Assembly (NCBI GenBank): GCA_025359105.1
Contig: JANYHK010000052.1
Coordinates: forward strand, 1 to 60,181
Source of the DNA: Myxococcales bacterium
Lineage (GTDB): Bacteria; Myxococcota_A; Polyangia; Polyangiales; Polyangiaceae
Reading direction: 5' to 3'
Length of the DNA: 60,181 nt
Positions 51,769 through 60,181 of this stretch are shown here, in pieces. The first letter of the stretch is position 1. Every line of letters begins with the position of its first letter. The notes under the pieces are model-generated. The model was given only the letters and a program-made list of their open reading frames with translations. It was not told where the DNA came from and did not search any database. A program made the translations under genes and the position numbers.

Positions 51769-54221
51769 GTGTCCACGCGCACGCTGAACTCGATCGGGCC
51801 GAAGCGCAGACGCGAGCCGCCCGGCACCGGCACCCACTGGCTGGGCGCGATGCGCGTGTTGTCGATCCACGTCCCGTTGTTGCTACCCTCGTCCCTGGCG
51901 AAGAGGCGCGCGGTCTCGAACTTGAGGGTGGCGTGCACGGCGCTCACGCGCGGCTCGTTGATGAGCACGGGGCACTGCGCAGCGTCGCGGCCCACCTTGA
52001 TCTCCGCGCCGGGGAGGATCGAGAACTGTCCGGGCGCGCCGACGATGGTGGCGCTGGCCGCGGCGTTCGCGTAGGGGCTCTGCGGAGGCTGCAGCGGGGG
52101 CGCGTGCATCGCGCCGGTCAGCGGGAACGTGGGAGCGGCGACCGCCGCCCCGGCTCCCCCTCCTGTGATGCTGGCCGGAAGAGGTTGGCCACACGAAAAA
52201 CAAACCGACGATTGGCCTAGGGTCGCCATCGTCGGCATCTGGCACGTCGGGCATTTGACCTGAATGACCTGTGGCGCGCCGCCACCCCCACCGCTGCCGG
52301 TGATGGGGGTACCCACGGGCGGCGCGCCGTAGACTTGCGGCGGCGGGCCCTGGGCCGCGGCGATCGGCCCGGCCTGCATGCCCGCGTGCGGGCTGCTCAT
52401 CATGTTCCCCGGCGGCGAGCCGTAGCCACCACCGCCGCCACCAGCGCCATACGGCGGACCGCCGGCGACGACCGGCGCCGGCGGGGGACCCGCCCGGCCC
52501 TTCTTGCCGCCGCCGCCACCGCCTCCGCCGCGCATGAGCACGAGCACGAGCAGCACGATGACGACGATGAGCCCCACGACGCCGAGGATGAAGACGATGT
52601 TGAACGGCTTTTTCTGGGCCTTGAGCGTGAGCACGCTCTTCTCGTCGTGCCCGCTGCCGCGGTGCGCCTTGTTGTCGTAGATGACGACGCGCGCGACCGT
52701 GTTGTCGCCGTTGCCCTCGAGGACCTTCTCGTCGTCGGGTACGTCGAAGATTGCGAAGGCGTCGTTGGCGTCCAGCGACTGCCCGCGCATGCCTTGCTGG
52801 ATGAGCTGCTGCATCGCCTTCTTGGCGAGCTCGGGATCCTGCGAGTTTGCCTGTGGGCTCGGCTTGGTGCCGGCGGGGACGAAGTACGCCTCGGCGCGCC
52901 CCTTGTCACCGCCCCAGCAGAAGTCGCCGTACACACGCATCTTGCCGCCCGGGTAGATGGGCGTGGCGTCGGTCTCCGCCTTGGTCCGCTGGAGGTTGAC
53001 GTCGAGCGGCCACTGCGTCGGATCGATGCCGATCGGGACCTCCTTGAACGTGCCGTCGGGGAGGATCTGCGGCTTGGTGTTCACGAAGACGAGGTTGAAC
53101 GTCTGCTCGAGCGTGGGGTTCAGGCACGACACGCGCCATTTCACGATCCACATCTCGTTGAAGCGTTTCTTGACGATCGTGATGATCGCCTTGCCCTTCG
53201 CGTCGCCCTGCCCGGGCCGCACGATGTCGTAAAATCCGCCGATCTCCGTGTTCGCGAGCGCCTGCATGAACTGGGCGTCGTTGTTGCGGTAGATGTCGTT
53301 GACGAGGCCGGTCGACGTCGGGAACCAGACGCTGATGACCGGCAGCGGGGTCTTGGGGAGCGACGTGTTCTCCTCCGGAAAGCGGCCGCGGTTCAGGTAC
53401 TGGTGAAAGACCTCGGCGCTCGGCGAGGCGCTCGCGGCGTCGCCACGTCCGGCGCCGTTGGAGAGCACGACCATCGCCTGGTGCAGCGGGATCGTCTGCG
53501 GCCCGGTGTTGTTGCCGAGGCTGCCGAACGCGCTCTTCGTCATCTCCTTGATCTCGGTGAAGAGCGGCCGGTTCGACCCGTGCGACGGCGAGTTCGTCGG
53601 GTGATCCTGCAGGACTTTGACGAGATCGTTGCGCTGCGCGAACGTCTTCCACTTCGAGTCGGCGACGAACACGTTCGACCGATCGTCGAAGATGATGACA
53701 TCCATGATGTCGTTCGGGCCCATCGCCGAGATGAAGGCATGCGCGACCTGCTGCGCCTCGCGGTAGCGGACGCCCATGCCGCTCGAGCCGTCGACGGCGA
53801 TGAGCCACGCGGTGCCGACCGACGGATCCTTCGACTGCGACCAGAGCTCCTTCGAGACGAACTTCGCGGGCGTGTCCTCGCCGCTCACCTTCACCAGCAG
53901 CTTTGCGTTCTCGGCCGGCAGCGGGAAGGGGCTGTACAGGTTTCCCGGCTTCTCCATCTGCGCGCTCACGCAGTCGAGCATCGGATCGCCGCCCGGCACG
54001 TTGGCGCACGCGCCGAGCACGTCGCTCATCGTGTTGAACTGCACGACCTCGATGACGGTCGTGAGCTCCGGCTGGCCGCTCGAGAGACCGGCGCGGGGAT
54101 CGATCCGGAGGATGTGCGCCTCGGGCGCCGCCAACGCGGCGCGCGGGAGCATCAGCACCGCCAGAAGGACGACGCACGCCGCGAGGACGAGCATCCCCTT
54201 CGAGAGGATTCGATTCGACAT
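51765..54221 (-). CDS. Secreted-domain VWA-like protein with TM helix, zinc ribbon and cytoplasmic FHA
   Basis: 818 aa. A signal peptide (VLLAVLMLPRAALA) leads an exterior VWA-like domain with a MIDAS-like WLIAVDGSSGMG. A TM helix (FNIVFILGVVGLIVVIVLLV, near 545) separates the outside from a Gly-rich linker, a zinc ribbon (CPTCQMP and CFSCGQP) and an FHA domain (ISILPGAEIKVGRD, SAVHATLKF, DEGSNNGTWID). So an outer metal-ion/protein-binding domain is linked to an inner phosphothreonine reader. It is followed by the coupled phosphatase gene. Confidence 0.85.
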   Translation of the reverse strand: MSNRILSKGMLVLAACVVLLAVLMLPRAALAAPEAHILRIDPRAGLSSGQPELTTVIEVVQFNTMSDVLGACANVPGGDPMLDCVSAQMEKPGNLYSPFPLPAENAKLLVKVSGEDTPAKFVSKELWSQSKDPSVGTAWLIAVDGSSGMGVRYREAQQVAHAFISAMGPNDIMDVIIFDDRSNVFVADSKWKTFAQRNDLVKVLQDHPTNSPSHGSNRPLFTEIKEMTKSAFGSLGNNTGPQTIPLHQAMVVLSNGAGRGDAASASPSAEVFHQYLNRGRFPEENTSLPKTPLPVISVWFPTSTGLVNDIYRNNDAQFMQALANTEIGGFYDIVRPGQGDAKGKAIITIVKKRFNEMWIVKWRVSCLNPTLEQTFNLVFVNTKPQILPDGTFKEVPIGIDPTQWPLDVNLQRTKAETDATPIYPGGKMRVYGDFCWGGDKGRAEAYFVPAGTKPSPQANSQDPELAKKAMQQLIQQGMRGQSLDANDAFAIFDVPDDEKVLEGNGDNTVARVVIYDNKAHRGSGHDEKSVLTLKAQKKPFNIVFILGVVGLIVVIVLLVLVLMRGGGGGGGGKKGRAGPPPAPVVAGGPPYGAGGGGGGYGSPPGNMMSSPHAGMQAGPIAAAQGPPPQVYGAPPVGTPITGSGGGGGAPQVIQVKCPTCQMPTMATLGQSSVCFSCGQPLPASITGGGAGAAVAAPTFPLTGAMHAPPLQPPQSPYANAAASATIVGAPGQFSILPGAEIKVGRDAAQCPVLINEPRVSAVHATLKFETARLFARDEGSNNGTWIDNTRIAPSQWVPVPGGSRLRFGPIEFSVRVDT

Positions 54222-54238
54222 TGGGGTTTTGCCCTCGC

Positions 54239-55171
54239 TCAGACTCGGCCGATGAGCTTCACGATCGTGGAGAATCCGCCGAAGCGTACGCGATCGCCGT
54301 CGCGCAGCTCGCGGCGGCCGTTGAAGCCGAGGTGCTCCTCGTTCACGTACGTTCCGTTGGTCGAGCCGGTGTCCTCGACCGAAACGCTGCCGGTCGAGCC
54401 GTCGACGACGATCATCGCGTGGCGCGAGGAGATCGTCGCGTCGGCGAGCGGGACGTCGACCTGGTCGCCCGAGCTCGAGCGGCCGATGGTCACCCGGCCG
54501 CCGTGAAGCGGCCAGAAGTCACCCTTCGTGTTCGCCTGGTAGGTGACGAGGAAGCCGCGGAGCGCGTTCGCGGGAAGCACCAGCGGCGCGGCGGAGGCAG
54601 CGGGCGCGGCGACCGGGGCGGCCGCGGGCGCCTCGAACGCCGGGGCAGCCGCGGGAGCGCCGAATCCCTGCCCTGCCGGTCCGTACATGTTCGGCGGCGG
54701 CTGCGGCGGCGGGAATCCTCCCTGCGCCTGACCGGGTTGCGCGTACGGTGCCGCCGCGGGCGGCTGGGCGCCGTACTGCTGCTGCTGGACCGGCGGCGCG
54801 TACTGCTGCGCGGGCGGCGGCGCGTACTGCCCCCCGCCGTACCCCGGCTGGGGCGGTGGCGCGCCGTACGCGTCGTTCGGGAACTGCATCGCGTCGAGCG
54901 CGATGGGGTGCCCTTGCGCGCAATAGCTCTGACCGGGCGCGATGTCGTGCCCCATCTGGCAGCGCGACGGAGCGCCATAGGGGGGCTGACCGCCGCCCCC
55001 ACCGCCGTATCCGCCGCCGCCATACTGACCGGCGGACGCTTGTGGCGCGCCGCCATACGCCGCGGCGGGCTGCTGCACGCTCGCTCCGCGCACGACGACG
55101 GGCGTCCCGCACGTGTTGCAGAACTTGTCCGAGGGCTTGGCTACAGTGCCGCACTGGGGGCAGGCGCTCAT
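54239..55171 (-). CDS. Zinc-ribbon FHA protein
   Basis: 310 aa from ATG 55171. It starts with a zinc ribbon (CPQCGTVAKPSDKFCNTCGT), then a long Pro/Gln/Gly/Tyr-rich low-complexity linker with a central Cys pair (SRCQMGHDIAPGQSYCAQGH), then an FHA domain with VTIGRSSSGDQVDVPL, ISSRHAMIV and GSTNGTYV, all phosphothreonine contacts present. It is cytoplasmic. First gene of the FHA-VWA-phosphatase operon (17-bp gap). Probably a reader of kinase output. Confidence 0.85.
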   Translation of the reverse strand: MSACPQCGTVAKPSDKFCNTCGTPVVVRGASVQQPAAAYGGAPQASAGQYGGGGYGGGGGGQPPYGAPSRCQMGHDIAPGQSYCAQGHPIALDAMQFPNDAYGAPPPQPGYGGGQYAPPPAQQYAPPVQQQQYGAQPPAAAPYAQPGQAQGGFPPPQPPPNMYGPAGQGFGAPAAAPAFEAPAAAPVAAPAASAAPLVLPANALRGFLVTYQANTKGDFWPLHGGRVTIGRSSSGDQVDVPLADATISSRHAMIVVDGSTGSVSVEDTGSTNGTYVNEEHLGFNGRRELRDGDRVRFGGFSTIVKLIGRV

Positions 55172-55290
55172 CCTATCGTTGCCTTCCACGCGCCGGTTGC
55201 ATGCCTAGTGAGCGGCGCGCGGGGAGAAGCATAGCGGAAGCCGACGGAAAAGGTGAAAACGTGTGCTATCGGTCGGCTCGGCACCCCGGC

Positions 55291-56304
55291 ATGCGCCCCA
55301 AAGAAAAGCATCAAGCCCGCAAGATGCGCGTGACCGTGCTCACGTACCTCGAGAAAGAGGGGGCCGCAGAGCACGACATCGTCGTCGACCAGGTCTGCGC
55401 GGCCCTCCGGGCGCACGGGCACAAGCCGAAGATCCTCGGCGTCCACAACGACATCAACCTCCTGGTCGAGGGGATCCGGACCCATCGCCCGCACCTCGTC
55501 TTCAACCTCGTCGAGCAGTGGGGCAAGAACGTGCGCGGCGACGTCGCCGTGGCGGGCACGCTCGAGCTGCTGGGCATGCGGCACACCGGCGGCGGGCCGG
55601 GCGAGCTGTTCCTTCGCCAGGACAAGGCGCTCACGAAGGAGCTGCTCGCCTACCACGGCGTGCCGTTCCCGAACTACGCCGTCTTCCGGCGCGACTCGTT
55701 CCCCGATACCGGCGTGCGGCTCCGCATGCCGCTCATCATCAAGCCGCTGCGCATGGACGCATCGATCGGGATCGACTCGTCCTCGGTCGCGCGCTCGACG
55801 ACGCAGATGATGAAGCGCGTCATCGCCATCCACGAGAAGGTGAAGGACTCGGCCCTCGTCGAGGAGTACATCGAGGGGCGCGAGTTTTACGTCGGCGTGA
55901 TGGGAAACAGAAAGCCGATCGCGCTGCCGCCCATCGAGATGGATTTTTCGGCGCTGCCCAAGCACATGCCCAAGATCCTCGGGCGTCGCGCGAAATGGGT
56001 GCCCTCGAGCCGCGAGTACAAGGGCACGCGCTCGAAGCTCGCGGACGTCAACGACGTCTTGAAGCAGCGCCTGCAGACGGTCGCGGTCGAGGCGTACCGG
56101 GCGCTGCGCGTCCGCGACTACGGCCGCGTCGACTTGCGCGTCACGCCGGAGGGGGAGATCTACGTCATCGAGGTGAACGCGAGCTGCTACCTCGAGGACA
56201 GCGCGGAGTTCGCGACCGCGGCGAAGGCGGCGGGGCTCTCGTACACCGATCTCATCAACGCGATCGCGCGGCTCGCGATGGCGCGCAGCCGCCGTCCGTT
56301 CTGA
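55291..56304 (+). CDS. ATP-grasp ligase (D-Ala-D-Ala ligase-like)
   Basis: 337 aa from ATG 55291; ATG 55324 (starting MRVTVLTYLEKEG) is the family-like alternative. ATP-grasp features are visible: a pre-ATP-grasp HDIVVDQVCAALRAHGH, PLIIKPLRMDASIGID (the ATP-loop Lys), LVEEYIEGREFYVGVMG, and metal-binding RVDLRV with IYVIEVNASCYL. It resembles D-Ala-D-Ala ligase and similar peptide-forming enzymes. The true substrates may not be D-alanine; no Mur gene is nearby. Its last 50 bases overlap the converging kinase. Confidence 0.85.
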   Translation: MRPKEKHQARKMRVTVLTYLEKEGAAEHDIVVDQVCAALRAHGHKPKILGVHNDINLLVEGIRTHRPHLVFNLVEQWGKNVRGDVAVAGTLELLGMRHTGGGPGELFLRQDKALTKELLAYHGVPFPNYAVFRRDSFPDTGVRLRMPLIIKPLRMDASIGIDSSSVARSTTQMMKRVIAIHEKVKDSALVEEYIEGREFYVGVMGNRKPIALPPIEMDFSALPKHMPKILGRRAKWVPSSREYKGTRSKLADVNDVLKQRLQTVAVEAYRALRVRDYGRVDLRVTPEGEIYVIEVNASCYLEDSAEFATAAKAAGLSYTDLINAIARLAMARSRRPF

Positions 56305-57997
56305 CGCGTGTCTCGCTCGCGTCGCGCACGGCCGCGCGGAGAGACAGGGCAAGCTCGAGGACGCCGGAGTACCGGTCGGCCGGCGACTTCGACAGAGCGC
56401 GCGCGAGGACCGCGTCGACGCCGAGCGGCAGGTCGGCGACGAGCTCGCTCGCGCGCGTCGGCTCGTCGTGCAGCGTGCGGTAGAGCGCCTCGGGGCTGGC
56501 CCCCGCGAAGGCCGGCCATCCGGTGAGCGCACGGTAGGCGACCGCGCCGAGCGCGAAGACGTCCGCGCGCGCGTCGACCTTGTTTCCGAGCGCCTGCTCC
56601 GGCGCCAGGTAGCCGGGCGTGCCGACGAGATCGCCCTCCGCGGTCAAGCAAGCTCCCGACTCGGACAGCGCGCACACGCCAAAATCGAGGATCTTCCACC
56701 TTGCCCCTTCCCCCTGCCCTTCGGCGAGGAAGATGTTCTGCGGCTTCAGATCCCGGTGCACGATCCCGACCGCGTGGGCCACCGACAGCCCGCGCGCGAG
56801 CTCTTGCACCAGCGTCACGACCTCGGCGAGCGGCATCCGCGCGTGCCTCCGCAGGTGCCACGCCAGATCGTGGCCGGCCAGAAGCTCCATCGCGAGGAAC
56901 GGCGTTCCGTCCTCGGTGCGCCCCAGGTCCTTCACCTCGACCAGATTGGGCGCGCGCAGGTTCGCGGCGACCTGCGCCTCGCGCACGAATCGGCCAATCG
57001 CAGCGGGCTCCGCGCTCGCGCCGTTCGTCAAGAGCTTCACCGCCACGCGCGAGCCGTCGCGGCGGTCGCGCGCCGCGTAGACCTCGCCCATCGCGCCACG
57101 CCCGACGAGCTCCGCGAGCTGGTAGTCGCCCGCGCGCGCGCCCGTCCAGTGCCCGCGACGCCCGGCCCCGGCGACGAGCACGCGATCGAGCTGCACCTTG
57201 GCCTCGTCGAGCTGCACCTGCTTGTGCGCCGCGTCCCGCGCGGCGACGGTGGCGCGCTCGAGCGCGTCGCACATGGCCTTGCGGGCGAGGCGCGCCTGCA
57301 CGAGCGCGACGACGAAGATCCCGCCCATCATGAGGCTCACGAAGAGGCGCTCCACGAACGACTTGCCCGACGACGAGAAGACGCCGATATCGGGGATGAT
57401 CTCGAACGTGACGAGCAGCGCCGCGCCCATGTACCCGGCGATGGCGAGGCTGCAATACCCGATGGCAGGGCGCCGCGCCTCCCCCATTCCCAGGAACGAG
57501 ATGCCGAGCACGACGACCGCGACGTACGGCGAGAACACCCCCTCGTGCAGCTCGACGAGGAAGGACTCGACCAGCGCCACGAGGGCGAACGTGCGAATGA
57601 GCCAGACCGACATGAGCGGCCGGTCGGGGGTCGCGCGGAACCACACGACGGCGGCCGTGACGATGAGCGTCACCATCGCGATCGCCGTCTCCTCGCGGAG
57701 ACAGCCGGAGGGCCCTTCGATCCAGAGGAAGCCAAGGCCGAGCGCCGTCAGCACCAGCACCATCCGCGCGAACGACCGGACGCGGACCGTCTGGGCCCCG
57801 AGCATCGCCCCCGCCACGGTGGACTCGATCCTGGCCGCCGCCTCGGTCGGCGCATCTTCCGGGACGCTGCGCTGCCCGATCGGGAACGCGCCACTGGAGC
57901 CTACCCGCGGGGCCCCTCGAAGCGCATCGGCCGGCGACGCCGTCGCGGAGGGACACGCCTTAGGTGTAGGTGCGAGGAAGACGTTTGCTGCAGCCAT
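56255..57997 (-). CDS. Six-TM Ser/Thr protein kinase
   Basis: 580 aa from ATG 57997; ATG 58069 is possible but would place codons over a hairpin. A disordered N-terminus precedes about six TM helices (MVLVLTALGLGFLWIEG to LMMGGIFVVALVQARL), a coiled linker (QVQLDEAKVQLDRVL) and the kinase: VGRGAMGEVYAA, VAVKLL, HRDLKPQN, DFGVC, APEQ. Third six-TM kinase in the window, with a less similar kinase half. It overlaps the ATP-grasp gene by 50 bp tail to tail. Confidence 0.87.
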   Translation of the reverse strand: MAAANVFLAPTPKACPSATASPADALRGAPRVGSSGAFPIGQRSVPEDAPTEAAARIESTVAGAMLGAQTVRVRSFARMVLVLTALGLGFLWIEGPSGCLREETAIAMVTLIVTAAVVWFRATPDRPLMSVWLIRTFALVALVESFLVELHEGVFSPYVAVVVLGISFLGMGEARRPAIGYCSLAIAGYMGAALLVTFEIIPDIGVFSSSGKSFVERLFVSLMMGGIFVVALVQARLARKAMCDALERATVAARDAAHKQVQLDEAKVQLDRVLVAGAGRRGHWTGARAGDYQLAELVGRGAMGEVYAARDRRDGSRVAVKLLTNGASAEPAAIGRFVREAQVAANLRAPNLVEVKDLGRTEDGTPFLAMELLAGHDLAWHLRRHARMPLAEVVTLVQELARGLSVAHAVGIVHRDLKPQNIFLAEGQGEGARWKILDFGVCALSESGACLTAEGDLVGTPGYLAPEQALGNKVDARADVFALGAVAYRALTGWPAFAGASPEALYRTLHDEPTRASELVADLPLGVDAVLARALSKSPADRYSGVLELALSLRAAVRDASETRVRTDGGCAPSRAARSR

Positions 57998-58057
57998 ATC
58001 CAGCTGCCACTGCGTGTCGCGTGCCAGAGACGTCGGGCGTTCCACTCTCAATCCACG

Positions 58058-58131
58058 CGTGCGAAGCACGATCCGCGAAGCGGGGCGGAAGGGGTCCCAG
58101 GCGCTTCGCCTGGGGAAACCTGCAAGGTTTC
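58058..58131. repeat. Four adjacent small hairpins between a peptidase and a kinase gene
   Basis: In 74 bases: CGTGC-GAA-GCACG (58058-58070), CCGC-GAA-GCGG (58073-58083), CCCAGGCG-CTT-CGCCTGGG (58096-58114) and GAAACC-TGCAA-GGTTTC (58115-58131). All are perfect stems, three with GAA/CTT triloops. The strand running from the peptidase stop reaches them within eight bases, so they may end that transcript, or form a structured RNA or REP-like element. Confidence 0.65.
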
Positions 58132-58138
58132 ACCAAGA

Positions 58139-59149
58139 CTACGGAACGTACTGTCCGCTCTGGAGCCAGTTCATCGCGAGCGCGGTGACGAGGCTCGTCA
58201 CGGCGATCGTGAGCCGCGGCTCCTGCTCGACACCGTAGGTGAGCTCCATCGCGTCGGCGCGCTCGGCGAGGAACTCGAGGAGCCAGCGCGTGCGCTCGGG
58301 AAGGTGCCCCGTCCACTGGTAGACGCTCGCCGGTAGATCGTGCTGGATGCGGCGAATGAGATCGCTCGCCGCGAGGCGCACGTTGCTCGGCTCGGCTTCG
58401 GTGAAGATGTTGCGAAGCAGCTGCTCGAGCTCCGCCGGGCGCTCGTTCGACGTTCCGACGACGCCCTTGTAGAACTGCTCGAGCGAGATGGAGAGGCCGG
58501 CCACGTCCTCGTCGAACTCCGCCTTGGTGATGAGCGGCTCGCGATCGACGAGCTCCGTCATGATCCGCGCGCAGTACTCGAGCTTGCGGTGGGCGCCTGG
58601 CCACTTGGCGAACTCCTTGCGCCAGTCGAGGCCGGGCGTCATCCAGATGGCGAACGTCTCTGCCCAATCTTCGTCGGGGTGCTTCTGCGCGTACCAGCCC
58701 GGGAGGTGGTGCACGAACTCGCGGCTGAAGGGGCGCGGGCGGTACTCGTCTTCGTACGGCTTCTCCATCGAGCCGAAGCGCTCGAGCCACTCCTTGGTCT
58801 CGTAGAGCTTGTACGCGTAGTTGATGACGTGCCCCATCTCGTGGCGCAGGTACTTGAGGATGTCCTTCGGCCCCGAGCCCTCGACGTGGCACGCCTGCTC
58901 GGCCTGGAGCATCGTGAGCTCCGGGCGCGCCAGGTAGAAGGGGATCGCGATCGCGATCGACTCGTAGGGCACGCCCCACTCCGTCGACAGGTAGAAGCGC
59001 GGCCTGATGCGGGTGATGCCGGCGGCGGTGATCTCGCGCTCGAACGTCTCCAGGATCGGCTCGAGCGCCGTTCCCTGGATGGTGAGCCCCAGATCGCGAA
59101 TCGGGGTCGCGCGGCGCGAGCCTCCTTCGAACATCGCCGTCATGTTCAT
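58139..59149 (-). CDS. Putative zinc metallopeptidase (HExxH)
   Basis: 336 aa from ATG 59149, overlapping the larC stop (ATGA). The zinc site is HEMGH in KYLRHEMGHVINYAYKLYE, and a likely third ligand is the Glu in DEDWAETFAIWM. There is no signal peptide, so cytoplasmic action is likely. The family is uncharacterised zinc peptidases seen in several myxobacteria. The tight coupling to larC is unusual. Confidence 0.8.
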   Translation of the reverse strand: MNMTAMFEGGSRRATPIRDLGLTIQGTALEPILETFEREITAAGITRIRPRFYLSTEWGVPYESIAIAIPFYLARPELTMLQAEQACHVEGSGPKDILKYLRHEMGHVINYAYKLYETKEWLERFGSMEKPYEDEYRPRPFSREFVHHLPGWYAQKHPDEDWAETFAIWMTPGLDWRKEFAKWPGAHRKLEYCARIMTELVDREPLITKAEFDEDVAGLSISLEQFYKGVVGTSNERPAELEQLLRNIFTEAEPSNVRLAASDLIRRIQHDLPASVYQWTGHLPERTRWLLEFLAERADAMELTYGVEQEPRLTIAVTSLVTALAMNWLQSGQYVP

Positions 59150-60181
59150 CGGACGGCCCCGGGCGCCGAGGACGCGGTGAAGGCGGCGAGCGCGGCAGCG
59201 ATGACCTCGCGGACGGGGACGCCGTGCGCCTTGGCGGCGGCGAAGCATGCGTCGAACTCCGGCTTTACCTGCGCTGCGCCGAACGGTCCGCCGGCGATTT
59301 TTACCGCGATCACGCCGAAGGGCGTGACCACGTCGCGCGACTCGCGGGGTCGCTCCACGCGGGCGACGTCGTGGCGTCGCACGCCGAGGCTCGTCGTCTC
59401 GCGGATCATCGCGCGCGCAATGGCATCGGCGCGCTCGGCGGACGCGAGCGCGCTCAGCGTGAGGGCGGGGCGGCCCTTCTTCATCGTGATCGGTGTCGCC
59501 CACACGTCGAGCGCACCAGCCTGGAGGAGCGACTCGATCGCCGCGCCGACGAGCTCGCCGGTCGCGTCGTCGATGTTGGCTTCGATGACGGCGTGCGTCC
59601 CCGCGCGTCCCTCGCCGGCGGCTTTCGCCGTGCTCGCGCCGAGCACCGCGCGGAGGAGGTTCGGTCGATCCTTCAAATCCGCCTTGCCTGCGCCCCAGCC
59701 GGTGCGCTCGGGGGCCATCTCCGGCCACCGCGCGGCGGCCTTCACGTTCGCCGCGACGATGGCGGCGCCGGTCGGCGTGACGAGCTCGAAGGCGATACCC
59801 GCGGCGTACGTGGGGAGGCCTCGGAGGCACTCGACGGTGGCCGGGGCCGGGAGTGGAAGGATTCCATGGCGGGCCTTCACGCGGCCGTGTCCCATCGGGA
59901 GCGGCGAGACGACGAGCTCGGCGCCGAGGTGATCGAGCGCGGCGGCGCTGCCGACGATGTCGACGATGGCATCGATGCCGCCGACCTCGTGGAAGTGCAC
60001 GTCGTCGATGGGCATGCGATGGACCTTGGCCTCGGACTCCGCGAGGCGAAGGAACGTGGCCTGCGCGCGCGCGCAGATCGCCTTCGGCAAATCGGCGTCG
60101 TCGAGCATCGCGCGGATGGCGCCGTTGGTGCGCTCGGGCTGCTTGCCGTCGACGTGGACGTCGAACGAGGTCGCGACGATC
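59146..60181 (-). CDS. larC: LarC nickel-pincer cofactor cyclometallase, cut by window edge
   Basis: The frame is open to the window edge; visible residues from about 60180 include ATSFDVHVDGKQPERTNGAI. The hallmark DDVHFHEVGGIDAIVDIVGS is present, followed by PLPMGHGRVKARHGILPLPA and PTPTG-like ELVTPTGAAIVAANV, then the C-terminal metal-binding half with IEANIDDATGELVG. LarC inserts nickel into the pyridinium-dithiocarboxylate precursor used by lactate racemase and related enzymes. The rest of the pathway (larB, larE) is not in view. Confidence 0.88.
   Translation of the reverse strand, partial: IVATSFDVHVDGKQPERTNGAIRAMLDDADLPKAICARAQATFLRLAESEAKVHRMPIDDVHFHEVGGIDAIVDIVGSAAALDHLGAELVVSPLPMGHGRVKARHGILPLPAPATVECLRGLPTYAAGIAFELVTPTGAAIVAANVKAAARWPEMAPERTGWGAGKADLKDRPNLLRAVLGASTAKAAGEGRAGTHAVIEANIDDATGELVGAAIESLLQAGALDVWATPITMKKGRPALTLSALASAERADAIARAMIRETTSLGVRRHDVARVERPRESRDVVTPFGVIAVKIAGGPFGAAQVKPEFDACFAAAKAHGVPVREVIAAALAAFTASSAPGAVR

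Overview
The window is one contiguous stretch of a very GC-rich genome with mostly G or C third codon positions. Its gene content points to a myxobacterium, most likely of the Polyangia branch of Myxococcota. The signs are: many Ser/Thr protein kinases; FHA, PP2C and von Willebrand-like phospho-signalling proteins; a gmx1-like sigma factor next to a zinc-finger/TPR kinase; a C-terminal tail of the MYXO-CTERM sorting type; a sigma-54 two-component system; and many low-complexity lipoproteins with Ser/Gly or Asp/Ala-rich linkers after the lipobox. The species cannot be named from sequence alone. I saw no rRNA, tRNA, CRISPR array, intact insertion sequence or replication origin.

Region 1-12.3 kb is mixed surface and signalling genes with many broken genes. 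It holds the end of an MpaB-type oxygenase, a secreted phosphoesterase, two low-complexity lipoproteins, a zinc-finger/kinase/TPR protein facing a sigma factor, and a Rieske-FAD oxidoreductase. Between them lie a beta-barrel gene with three lesions, a frameshifted propeller-like gene, a membrane glycosyltransferase remnant and an orphan C-terminal coding fragment, plus two hairpins and an AT-rich palindrome.

Region 12.3-23.4 kb is metabolic and accessory. It carries a GAF-GGDEF diguanylate cyclase, a rhomboid protease, a two-gene nucleotidyltransferase/DUF6922-like toxin-antitoxin pair, a large lipoprotein, an N6 DNA methylase coupled to a half-size specificity-like subunit, delta-1-pyrroline-5-carboxylate dehydrogenase (pruA), an HDOD protein and a zinc alcohol dehydrogenase.

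Region 23.5-26.0 kb is the most unusual locus: three tightly packed genes encoding a DcrB/EagR-like protein, a right-handed beta-helix protein and a calpain-like cysteine protease with an apparently intact active site. It reads like a chaperone-adaptor-toxin (injected effector) module.

Region 26.1-32.3 kb holds lipoproteins, a nitrilase, a metallo-beta-lactamase-fold hydrolase with a small membrane partner, a lipoprotein alpha/beta hydrolase and two decayed genes. Region 32.3-41.1 kb is a sigma-54 response regulator and histidine kinase divergent from a complete tripartite RND efflux operon, with a perfect 21-bp palindrome and a -24/-12-like element between them.

Region 41.1-58.0 kb is a phospho-signalling island: an FHA-ABC transporter, a DUF882 peptidase, two six-TM Ser/Thr kinases flanking a nucleotide-transporter-like protein, a PP2C phosphatase coupled to a VWA/FHA protein and an FHA/zinc-ribbon protein, an ATP-grasp ligase and a third six-TM kinase. 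The window ends with a hairpin cluster, a zinc metallopeptidase and the larC gene for the nickel-pincer cofactor, cut by the window edge.
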